From NCBI GenBank assembly GCA_029012365.1, contig JAQXLY010000055.1, positions 25,364 to 89,363 of the forward strand: a stretch of DNA of 64,000 nucleotides, written 5' to 3'. The position numbers and the translations under genes were made by a program. Each line of letters starts with the position of its first letter. Positions within the stretch are counted from its first letter, which is position 1. Shown here in pieces: positions 39,490-46,745 of this stretch. The notes below the pieces were generated by a model. It was not told the origin of the DNA and ran no database searches. It was given only the letters and a program-made list of their open reading frames with translations. The DNA is from Lachnospiraceae bacterium. GTDB lineage: Bacteria > Bacillota > Clostridia > Lachnospirales > Lachnospiraceae.

Positions 39490-41265
39490 TTAAGCATCTG
39501 CGGAAGACGCCTTTACATTCCCCTGTAATGTGGATATATCCCTAGGGAATTCCATCCCTTCCGGTGGCATCATCCCTTCCGGAAGCTCTATTTCTTCAGG
39601 GATTTCGAACTTCTCCGTCTCTCCGGGACGTAAGCCTCCGAAATCCCTGTCACCCTTCTTATCTCCTCTTTCGGTGCCAAACTCCGTTTCCGGCGGCACA
39701 CCGAAATCACCCCAGTTGAAGCCACCTTTATTTCCGAAGCCGCCGTTGCCCCGGCCAAAGCCGTCTCCGCTTCCGTAAATCAGCTCCTCCATGGTGACAG
39801 TCCGGGTTTCCTCACCCATTGTTACGGTATATGTCTCTCCGACCTTTATTTCCGGGCAGCTTATTACAACTGAATTATACTTACCGGCAGGGGCATAGCT
39901 TACCAGTTCATTGCCCCGGCTGTCCTTTAATGTGACAACCGTGCCTGCCGCTAAGGATGCCTGGCTGCTTACCATGATAGACCCCTGCGTGGAAGCGGAA
40001 CCGAAGTTCATTGCCATTCCGCCGGCACCTGCCGCAACAATGGTGCCTCCTGTGACAGCTCCCTGACCTTCAAAGTCCAAAGCACCGTTTCCGCTGTTCT
40101 GCGGTCCGGATACATAAACCGCTCCGCCGGTCATCAGGAAACAACCGTTTGAATCAATACCGTCTCCGTCAGCTCTGATATTCAGCTGCCCTCCGGAGAT
40201 TTTAATCAGAATATTACTGCTTTCAATATCCTCAAGACTTGCAGAGGTAACTCCGGCTCCGCCGCCCATCGGTCTGAATCCAAAGCCCTCTGTGCTTCCG
40301 TCGGTAGCATTCAGTCCGTCATCCTTTGATGTCAGCGAAACCGTTCCGCCCGCAAATTCCAGAATCCGTCCTTCAATTCCCTCATAGCTCTTCGTGATAT
40401 TGATATTGCCAGCCTCTATAACTACACTGTTCTCTGCATGAATGCCGTCATCCTCCGCAGCAATCATAAATTCGCCGCCACCGATGTAAACATATCCTTT
40501 TTCTTCCTCCTCATCATTCCCGGAATGAATTCCGTCCTTCCCGCAGGTAATATCAAAGACTCCGCCGGAGATACGGACACTGTCCTTTCCGGACAAGCCG
40601 TGACCGGCACTCTCCACCTTCACGGTTCCGCCGGTAATCACAAGGTCATCCTTTCCCACAATACCATGACCGGTTTCGGAGGTTACTTCCAGTGTGCCCT
40701 CGCCATTTACGGTTAAATCAGCTTTTGAAAAAACAGTACCGTCAATATTGTTGTCATCAATATTGACAAATTCACCGGTACTCTTCAGTTTATTGCTGCT
40801 GCCGCCCGCTAAGGTCAAAAACACCTTATCCGCTTCCTTCACATAGACAGCAGCCGTGGTATTCGCCGAAATGTCTGTACCGTCAAGGATAAGCTGTACC
40901 TTATCCTCCTTTCCCACATCAATCAGAATGCTGCCCTCCCATGTACCGCTTAACAGGTAGGTTCCTTTTTTTGTAATCGTAACCGTGCCATCCGCTGCCG
41001 AAACGTAAGGTTCCTCACAGCTTACAGTATTCTTATTCAAAGATATTTTAATGCATTCCTCTTCGTCATAGTCTGTCTCTTTATCCCGTTCACTGAATAG
41101 CGGGCTGCTCTCTGTACCGGTCGCCTCTGTGACGGTCTCCGTAGTATCTGTGGTATGCTCCACAGCTTTTGTCACCTCCGGGTTGTCTTCCGGTGTCTCC
41201 TTCTGTCCGCAGGCACCCATAATCAGTGCCATACTTAATAAAATCATCATACTTTTTTTCTTCAT
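39490..41265 (-). CDS. Carbohydrate-binding domain (DUF4353-like) lipoprotein
   Basis: A 591-residue lipoprotein: MKKKSMMILLSMALIMGACG with lipobox MGAC. The body is built of repeated beta segments such as GTYLLSGTWEGSI, NIDGTVFSKADLTVNG and VRISGGVFDITCGKDGIHSG, the right-handed helix-like pattern of the carbohydrate-binding DUF4353 family. The C-terminus is Gly/Phe/Pro/Glu rich and of low complexity. The ATG at 41265 is preferred to the frame start at 41382 because of AAGGGA upstream and the lipoprotein signal. It sits behind DUF4956 and VTC genes, a cluster also seen with CotH-type kinases in other gut Firmicutes; no CotH is present here. Confidence 0.85.
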   Translation of the reverse strand: MKKKSMMILLSMALIMGACGQKETPEDNPEVTKAVEHTTDTTETVTEATGTESSPLFSERDKETDYDEEECIKISLNKNTVSCEEPYVSAADGTVTITKKGTYLLSGTWEGSILIDVGKEDKVQLILDGTDISANTTAAVYVKEADKVFLTLAGGSSNKLKSTGEFVNIDDNNIDGTVFSKADLTVNGEGTLEVTSETGHGIVGKDDLVITGGTVKVESAGHGLSGKDSVRISGGVFDITCGKDGIHSGNDEEEEKGYVYIGGGEFMIAAEDDGIHAENSVVIEAGNINITKSYEGIEGRILEFAGGTVSLTSKDDGLNATDGSTEGFGFRPMGGGAGVTSASLEDIESSNILIKISGGQLNIRADGDGIDSNGCFLMTGGAVYVSGPQNSGNGALDFEGQGAVTGGTIVAAGAGGMAMNFGSASTQGSIMVSSQASLAAGTVVTLKDSRGNELVSYAPAGKYNSVVISCPEIKVGETYTVTMGEETRTVTMEELIYGSGDGFGRGNGGFGNKGGFNWGDFGVPPETEFGTERGDKKGDRDFGGLRPGETEKFEIPEEIELPEGMMPPEGMEFPRDISTLQGNVKASSADA

Positions 41266-41317
41266 ACCGAATCCCTTACTTTCCTTTTGACAGCAATGAA
41301 TGCTGCTTACTATAGTA

Positions 41318-42007
41318 TTAAAGCTCAGAAGAAGAAGTATCCTTATGATATAACGCAATTTCGAGATTACCGTTTCTGACACGAAGCTTGTCTAAAAACT
41401 CCTTTTCCTTTTTTTCGTCCCTTAAACAGACATAATATTGCAGCTTGAACAAGCTTCCCATGTTCGTACTCTTTACGCTGATAAGCTCATGTCTAACGGT
41501 ATATTCCTCCATAATATCATCGAAAACACCCGAGTAATCCAGATTCTCCGGGATAGTAATCTTAAGTGTTTTCTCTGCAGTCTTTCTCCGGACTCCCAAA
41601 TTAAGTGCCGAATACAAAAACATAACACCGCCTAAAACCAATGTAAACAGCACTCCGTACCCCAGATAGCCCATACCGGTAATGATACCTGCGCCCATGG
41701 CAAGAAAAATGGCACATATCTCTTTTGCGTTGCCCGGTACCGAACGAAAACGAACAAGACTGAACGCTCCTGCTACTGCCACACCTGCACCCACATTTCC
41801 GTTTACCATCATAATCACTACACATACGACTGCCGGAATCATGGCAAGAGTCATGATAAAGCTCTGGGAATACTTGTTTTTGTATGTATAAACTGCTGCC
41901 AGAAAAATACCGATTGCCAGGGAAACGGCAATACATAAAAGAAACCCTCCTACTGAAACGGTCGAAACTGCGCTATTGTCAAAAATTCCTTTAAAAAGTG
42001 TATCCAT
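41318..42007 (-). CDS. DUF4956 family membrane protein
   Basis: A 229-residue protein with about four helices in the first 140 residues, including the DUF4956 signature GAGVAVAGAFSLVRFRSVPGNAKEICAIFLAMGAG. A soluble C-terminal domain follows (about 150-229). DUF4956 proteins are regularly encoded with VTC-domain proteins, as here, and may act with them in polyphosphate metabolism or transport; the function is not proven. SD AGAAAGGA precedes the ATG. It starts 37 bases after the VTC gene. Confidence 0.88.
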   Translation of the reverse strand: MDTLFKGIFDNSAVSTVSVGGFLLCIAVSLAIGIFLAAVYTYKNKYSQSFIMTLAMIPAVVCVVIMMVNGNVGAGVAVAGAFSLVRFRSVPGNAKEICAIFLAMGAGIITGMGYLGYGVLFTLVLGGVMFLYSALNLGVRRKTAEKTLKITIPENLDYSGVFDDIMEEYTVRHELISVKSTNMGSLFKLQYYVCLRDEKKEKEFLDKLRVRNGNLEIALYHKDTSSSEL

Positions 42008-42043
42008 TTTAACTATTATCCTTTCTGTTACTGTATTTGTTTG

Positions 42044-42772
42044 TTAACCCAATCCACACTCCGGCATACGTTCCACGGTATCCTGCTCCTGTTTCTGCAA
42101 AAATGCTCTCCCGTATTTGGAAAATGAAGTCTTGTAGATTTTCTGTGCAGACAGAAACCGTACCAGCCAGAGAGGCATGCATCCTGCCACCTTGATTTCC
42201 ATTAGAATTTCATCAGGAGCTAAGATGGAGGTTCCGTGCGGCTTTTCGCATAAAGACAACTTTTCTTCTCTCCACATAATATTTTCATCCAGTGTGATTC
42301 GAAGACCGGAATCCTCTTTCCCGAAAAAAGCCTCTCTCTCATAGGAAATTGCCATTGCAGGCCTAAGGCCCCGGTAAAAATGACAGAAATAGTCAATTTC
42401 GCCTGTAATCTGATTTTTTAAAGGAAGCGGTTCCCCTCTGTTCATATATCCGGAAGCCTCTTCCTCCTTCACGGCAATTCTCCGTTTATAGACAATCCCT
42501 TTGTACTTTTTCTTAAGCTCAATAAATACCTTTTTATCCGGTGTGGCAACACCGTAGCTGCGTACCCTGAGCTTTTCTTTATACACGGGCTTTTCTAAAG
42601 ACCTGCGAATCAGAATGCTGTCCGGCGTATCATAATAAATATTATAAATTGTGCTCCTGCCGTAGCTGTCAGCCTCCATGTACGGCTCCATGTATTGTAA
42701 TAACAATTCCTTTTGCTGTCTTGTTATTAAATACTTAAGTTCATACCTTTTAAAGACATTTTGATATTCCAT
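42044..42772 (-). CDS. VTC-domain protein, putative polyphosphate polymerase
   Basis: A 242-residue protein of the triphosphate-tunnel metalloenzyme superfamily. It begins YQNVFKRYELKYLI and has YDTPD, KLRVRSYG, FIELKKKYKGIVYKRR and EIKVAG, which supply the basic and acidic tunnel residues. In yeast Vtc4 this fold makes polyphosphate from ATP. The ATG at 42772 has GGAGG nine bases upstream, so I choose it over 42790. First gene of a VTC / DUF4956 / DUF4353 set. The promoter is not clear; TTAAG-like direct repeats lie at about 42800-42830 on the minus strand. Confidence 0.87.
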   Translation of the reverse strand: MEYQNVFKRYELKYLITRQQKELLLQYMEPYMEADSYGRSTIYNIYYDTPDSILIRRSLEKPVYKEKLRVRSYGVATPDKKVFIELKKKYKGIVYKRRIAVKEEEASGYMNRGEPLPLKNQITGEIDYFCHFYRGLRPAMAISYEREAFFGKEDSGLRITLDENIMWREEKLSLCEKPHGTSILAPDEILMEIKVAGCMPLWLVRFLSAQKIYKTSFSKYGRAFLQKQEQDTVERMPECGLG

Positions 42773-42861
42773 AGCTAATCCTCCGTTCATAAGTATAATA
42801 CAATCTGAACCTTAAATAAAGCTTAATTTTAAATAACATTATGCTTTTTATTGAATAGGAC

Positions 42862-42883
42862 GCAATTTCCTATTCGACAAAAA
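42862..42883 (-). repeat. Repeated 22-base motif directly after a terminator, copy 2
   Basis: Same motif as at 10169-10190, again starting in the T-tract of a terminator. Here the copy is extended by an inverted partner (GAATAGG with CCTATTC) that could form a small second hairpin. Confidence 0.6.
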
Positions 42884-42913
42884 AGGCTGCCGCACTCTTT
42901 CATGCAACAGCCT
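42884..42913 (-). terminator. Rho-independent terminator after the GH43 gene
   Basis: On the minus strand AGGCTG (42908-42913) pairs with CAGCCT (42884-42889), followed by TTTTTTG. It lies 7 bases after the GH43 stop codon. Confidence 0.85.
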
Positions 42914-42919
42914 CCTTAT

Positions 42920-43864
42920 TCAGATTGCCTTCACTCCGTCACACTTTGCAATTGTATCTATCGAGCCGTCAGCATTATAGCTGAATTCCGCTACACAGAC
43001 GGAACGATGGAACAGGCTGCCTCCCGGAAGCTCTCCGGTATGGTAGAACAGATAAGAGTGACCCTTGAAATCCGCAATTCCCGGATGATTCGTAAAGACT
43101 CCTCCCTCCTCTGTCATAAGAACTCCGCCATATACCCATGGTCCGGTCGGTGAGGAAGAGGTAGAATATGCAAGATGCTCATCCCTTTTTCCCTCTCCGA
43201 ATGCCGCATATACCATGTAATAGAGTCCGTTTCTTTTATAAAACCAAGGTCCCTCCGCATAGGTTGTGCCGGTTGCATGACCGCCCTTTGCAAAGGACTC
43301 CTCTGTCATCGGAATTTTTACCACTCCGACCTTTTCGTCATAGGAAACCATGTCCTCATTTAAAAGAACATACCGGAGCTCCGGATTTCCGAAATAAAGA
43401 TATGCCTGTCCGTCATCATCAATAAACACAGTAGGGTCGATGTCATTCCAGTCACCCTCATCCACAAGCGGATGTCCCAAATCCTTAAAAGGGCCGGTCG
43501 GACTGTCCGAAACACCGACAGCAATCGCCATACCACCGTCTTTTTTATGTACCGGACAATATAAATAAAATTTCCCGTTACGCTCTACCGCCTGCGGTGC
43601 CCATGCTCTGTCGTCTGCCCAGCTGATATCATTTAGAGAAAATATTTCTCCATGATTCGTCCAGTTCACCATATCCTTTGTAGAAAAGCAATACCAGTCA
43701 TACATCGTATAAAAATCATTCACTAACACGTCCTCATCGTGTGTCGTATAAAGATATAACGTATCTCCATACACCATAGGTGCCGGATCCGCTGTATAAA
43801 GTGATGTAATAATAGGATTCTTTCCGACCGTTTCATTCCCCGCTAAAGTCTCTTTCTTCTCCAT
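42920..43864 (-). CDS. Glycoside hydrolase family 43 enzyme
   Basis: A 314-residue five-bladed beta-propeller glycosidase, cytoplasmic (no signal peptide). The catalytic triad is visible: Asp in TADPAPMVYGDTLYLYT, Asp in WNDIDPTVFIDDDG, and Glu in TYAEGPWFYKRNG. The family includes beta-xylosidases and alpha-L-arabinofuranosidases; I cannot pick the subfamily. The ATG at 43864 has GAGG six bases upstream. It has a promoter of its own (43949-43976), 149 bases downstream of the LacI gene, and may be under the same regulator. Confidence 0.9.
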   Translation of the reverse strand: MEKKETLAGNETVGKNPIITSLYTADPAPMVYGDTLYLYTTHDEDVLVNDFYTMYDWYCFSTKDMVNWTNHGEIFSLNDISWADDRAWAPQAVERNGKFYLYCPVHKKDGGMAIAVGVSDSPTGPFKDLGHPLVDEGDWNDIDPTVFIDDDGQAYLYFGNPELRYVLLNEDMVSYDEKVGVVKIPMTEESFAKGGHATGTTYAEGPWFYKRNGLYYMVYAAFGEGKRDEHLAYSTSSSPTGPWVYGGVLMTEEGGVFTNHPGIADFKGHSYLFYHTGELPGGSLFHRSVCVAEFSYNADGSIDTIAKCDGVKAI

Positions 43865-43948
43865 AACAAACCTCATTTCCATTTATTAATAAATACTTAG
43901 AGCAAACCGTTCCCTTTCTATTTTCCGGTCTCCGTTTCACTCTATTCC

Positions 43949-43976
43949 ATTATAACTCATACTGCCGAAAAATCAA
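43949..43976 (-). promoter_or_regulatory. Promoter of the GH43 gene
   Basis: Minus strand TTGATT (43971-43976), 16 bases, TATAAT (43949-43954). I see no TTTAGCTAAA operator here, unlike the beta-mannosidase promoter. Confidence 0.55.
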
Positions 43977-44012
43977 TCTAAAATAATACTCTCACACGGT
44001 TGTGCATACTAC

Positions 44013-45032
44013 TCATACATCCCGTACACTATCCTTTTCAACAACGTGCCCCTCTACAATGTAAAGCCGATTTTCTGTATGCGGCATGCGTATTTTGTTT
44101 AGCAGAATTTCCAATGCCTGTCCGGCCATTTTTTTCATATCCACCTCATACGTAGTAATCCCTATTTCACACAGCCCCGGATACAAATAATTATCATATC
44201 CCACAACGGAAATATCCTCCGGAACCCTGTAGCCGAGATTTTTCAGCTTTTTGATTACAATACTTCCCACTACATCACAGTTACAAAAAAAGGCAGTCGG
44301 CATTTCCTTTGGAAGCTGAATTAAATTTAGTTCATCAACCAGCCCCGTCTCCGGATTCCGGTCGTCAAGCTGCCATTCCTTTTTCGGAGTAATACCATAT
44401 TCCAACATAGCTCTTGTATACCCCATATAACGGTCTGTTATCGAATTCGTGGAAAGAAGTGTCCCGACATAGGCAACCCTGCGATGCCCTCGTTTCAGAA
44501 GATACCGCGTCATCTGGTATGCCCCGTAATAGCTGTCCGAAATCACTGTATCCGCTTTGTCCTCCTCATCATAGAAATCCACAAACACCCACGGCACATT
44601 GACGGTGCGGTGAATCTCATCAAGATATGCGCTCTCCAGTCTGCCGATAATCATCAGGCCGTCCGGCTTGTTTTCCGAAAGTACCTTCGGAACCAGACAC
44701 TCCTTTTCCGTCTGACTGTCTATCGTAACTAAGAGTGCAAGACTCCCCCCCTCCACTGCGCCGACATTGACGGTCTGATACATTTTCAAATAAAAGGAAT
44801 CATACTTTCCGATATATTTTTCCGCAATCAGTACCCCAATGGTATATCCACCTTCTGCAGGAGTCTTTTTCGGAGTATACTCTCTTTTATACCCCAGCTC
44901 TTCCGCTAAGGCGATAATTTTTTCTCTCAGCTCTTCACTGACACCCTTCTGTCCGGATAATGCCTTAGATACCGTGACGGTACTGACACCAAGGCGGGCT
45001 CCGATATCTGCTAATCTAACGTTTTTTCCCAT
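44013..45032 (-). CDS. LacI-family transcriptional regulator
   Basis: A 339-residue repressor. The N-terminal helix-turn-helix (VRLADIGARLGVSTVTVSKALSGQKGVSEELREKI) is followed by a periplasmic-binding-protein-like sugar sensor (ILIAEKYIGKYDSF, GLMIIGRL, VSVVGYDNYLYPGLCEIGITTYEV). SD GAGGTGAC precedes the ATG. It lies 32 bases after the broken PfkB gene and so probably belongs to the beta-mannosidase operon. Likely target: the paired TTTAGCTAAA sites at 49237 and 49299. The inducer is probably a mannoside breakdown product (inference). Confidence 0.92.
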   Translation of the reverse strand: MGKNVRLADIGARLGVSTVTVSKALSGQKGVSEELREKIIALAEELGYKREYTPKKTPAEGGYTIGVLIAEKYIGKYDSFYLKMYQTVNVGAVEGGSLALLVTIDSQTEKECLVPKVLSENKPDGLMIIGRLESAYLDEIHRTVNVPWVFVDFYDEEDKADTVISDSYYGAYQMTRYLLKRGHRRVAYVGTLLSTNSITDRYMGYTRAMLEYGITPKKEWQLDDRNPETGLVDELNLIQLPKEMPTAFFCNCDVVGSIVIKKLKNLGYRVPEDISVVGYDNYLYPGLCEIGITTYEVDMKKMAGQALEILLNKIRMPHTENRLYIVEGHVVEKDSVRDV

Positions 45033-45064
45033 ATGTCACCTCGCACTCTGTCTTTCACACCGAT

Positions 45065-45438
45065 TTAGCGCATATTACTCAGTACTTCCTCTTTTGACGG
45101 CATAACCTTCAGCGCGCCCCTTCTGGTTGTTATGACAGAGGCTGCCGCTCCCGCAAACCGCTGCATTTCAAACAAATCCTCCTCAGTGAGCCTGTCAAGT
45201 CCATGCTCTAACACATAATTCAGGGTGCATGCCATAAACGTATCTCCGGCTCCGGTCGTCTCTTTCCCACTTTCCCAATAAACGCAGTCTTCTTTCCGAG
45301 CTTCTGTAACATCGCTAACACATTACACGGTGCGCCGCCCGGATTCGCTTCTAAAAGCGGATTATTATTCTGACTAAGTCCGTTCTCCGTAAAGTCAATC
45401 AAAAGCTCTCCCAAAGCAATCACATCTATGTTTTTCAT
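45065..45438 (-). pseudogene. PfkB-family sugar kinase with internal deletion and frameshift
   Basis: The first 60 codons read MKNIDVIALGELLIDFTENG and NPGGAPCNVLAMLQKLGKKTAFIGKVG, the N-terminus of a fructokinase-like PfkB enzyme. Then the reading frame shifts and continues as ETTGAGDTFMACTLNYV, the C-terminal PfkB signature, to VLSNMR and a TAA at 45065. About 190 residues between the two signatures are missing, which is most of the substrate-binding core. The remaining frame stops after 72 codons. SD AAAGGAGG is intact. The gene sits between the epimerase and the LacI regulator, so an intact copy would have phosphorylated the epimerase product. Confidence 0.9.
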
Positions 45439-45453
45439 ACCTATCCTCCTTTG

Positions 45454-46689
45454 CTACTTCCGGTTCATTTTTACAGACACGGCAATTGATACATCAACTC
45501 TGTGATACGGGATTAGCGTTGCCTGTAATGCATGATAGATATCCGACTTTCCCGGCCATACCGTTCCGATAACTTCATTTTTTTCATCCAGCTGATGGAA
45601 CCAGGAGCCGTTTTTATGGTCCAGCACCTTTTCATCCAGATATTCCATAAATTCCGAATAAAGCTTTCCGTATTGCCCCTTTCCGGTTACACGATACAAA
45701 ACAGCCGAAGTATTGATTGCTTCCGCCAGTGTCCAATGCATTCTGTCATGAACCACGGGAGTACCGTTCCAATCGGTCGTGTATGCAATTCCGGGTGCAC
45801 CATCGGCATTCCACGCATCTTCTACCGCACGGTTAAACAGCTTCTGTGCAGCTTCTATGTAAGAGGCAGCCCTGTCCTTCTCCTCCTTATAAGTCGATAA
45901 CGCCCACTGTGTAATAAGGCGTCCCCATTCAATACCATGCCCCGGCGTTGCACCGTACGGCTTAAACGGGTCTGCAGGCTTTTCCTTATTACATTCCAAA
46001 TCTGCCACCCATTCACTTGTAAAATGCTCCGGGATACGCCAGTCGTTGTCCTTTGCCCAGCCTATGACGCGGTCAATAATTCTGCCGGCACGGATACGGT
46101 ACTTCTCCTCTCCCGTCACATCCGCGGCTGCAAGAAACGCCTCTACTGTATGCATATTCGCATTCAGTCCGCGATACGAATCCAGCTCGGTAAATTCCGT
46201 ATTCCATGTATCGCACGCAAGTCCCTCTTCTTCGTTCCAGAACCGGAGGTCGTACAGGGCAAGGGCTTCGGAAAGCAGCTTCTCCGCGCCCGGACGTTTT
46301 GCCAGAACTGCGGAGGTTGCCGCAAGAATTACAAACGCATGCGCATAGCACTGTTTGTTCGGAAGAATTTTGTTCTCCTCGGTTACTCCCGGATACCAGC
46401 CGCCGTTTTCGGTATCATGCAGCTCTCCCGACAGTCCTTTCAGTGCAGCATCAACCAGCGCCTCGCTTCCTTCGTGACTGAGCAGGCTCCCGATACTGTA
46501 TACATGAGCCATACGGCAGGTAATCCAGGTCTCACGCGGACGCTCCGTCCACGGAGTCCCGTCGTCGCCCAGGTAATACGAGCTGCCGCAGGGCGACGGA
46601 AATCTGTGTCCGAACCGTAACAGGTCCTCCGTCAGAGCCTTCATGAATTTCTTGTTTTCCTCTGTATCAATGGTATATTTCGGATTCAT
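45454..46689 (-). CDS. AGE-family epimerase/isomerase
   Basis: A 411-residue (alpha/alpha)6-barrel enzyme of the N-acylglucosamine 2-epimerase family. The N-terminal RPRETWITCRMAHVYSIGSL resembles the YihS/mannose isomerase group, and His-containing motifs (YAHAFVILAAT, NMHTVEAFLAA, HGIEWGRLITQWA, DRMHWTLAEAI) supply the usual catalytic histidines. Likely reaction: mannose to fructose, or mannosyl-glucose epimerisation. It stands between a beta-mannosidase and the broken sugar kinase, which fits mannoside breakdown. The exact substrate is not determined by sequence. Confidence 0.85.
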   Translation of the reverse strand: MNPKYTIDTEENKKFMKALTEDLLRFGHRFPSPCGSSYYLGDDGTPWTERPRETWITCRMAHVYSIGSLLSHEGSEALVDAALKGLSGELHDTENGGWYPGVTEENKILPNKQCYAHAFVILAATSAVLAKRPGAEKLLSEALALYDLRFWNEEEGLACDTWNTEFTELDSYRGLNANMHTVEAFLAAADVTGEEKYRIRAGRIIDRVIGWAKDNDWRIPEHFTSEWVADLECNKEKPADPFKPYGATPGHGIEWGRLITQWALSTYKEEKDRAASYIEAAQKLFNRAVEDAWNADGAPGIAYTTDWNGTPVVHDRMHWTLAEAINTSAVLYRVTGKGQYGKLYSEFMEYLDEKVLDHKNGSWFHQLDEKNEVIGTVWPGKSDIYHALQATLIPYHRVDVSIAVSVKMNRK

Positions 46690-46745
46690 ACGCCGTTCCT
46701 TTTCCTTTCTCTGATATTCCTTTCAGCTTCCGCCGGACGATATTA

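Noticed and set aside
45937..46620. A 227-codon plus-strand frame
   Set aside because: Antisense to the AGE epimerase gene, no SD, no known motif.
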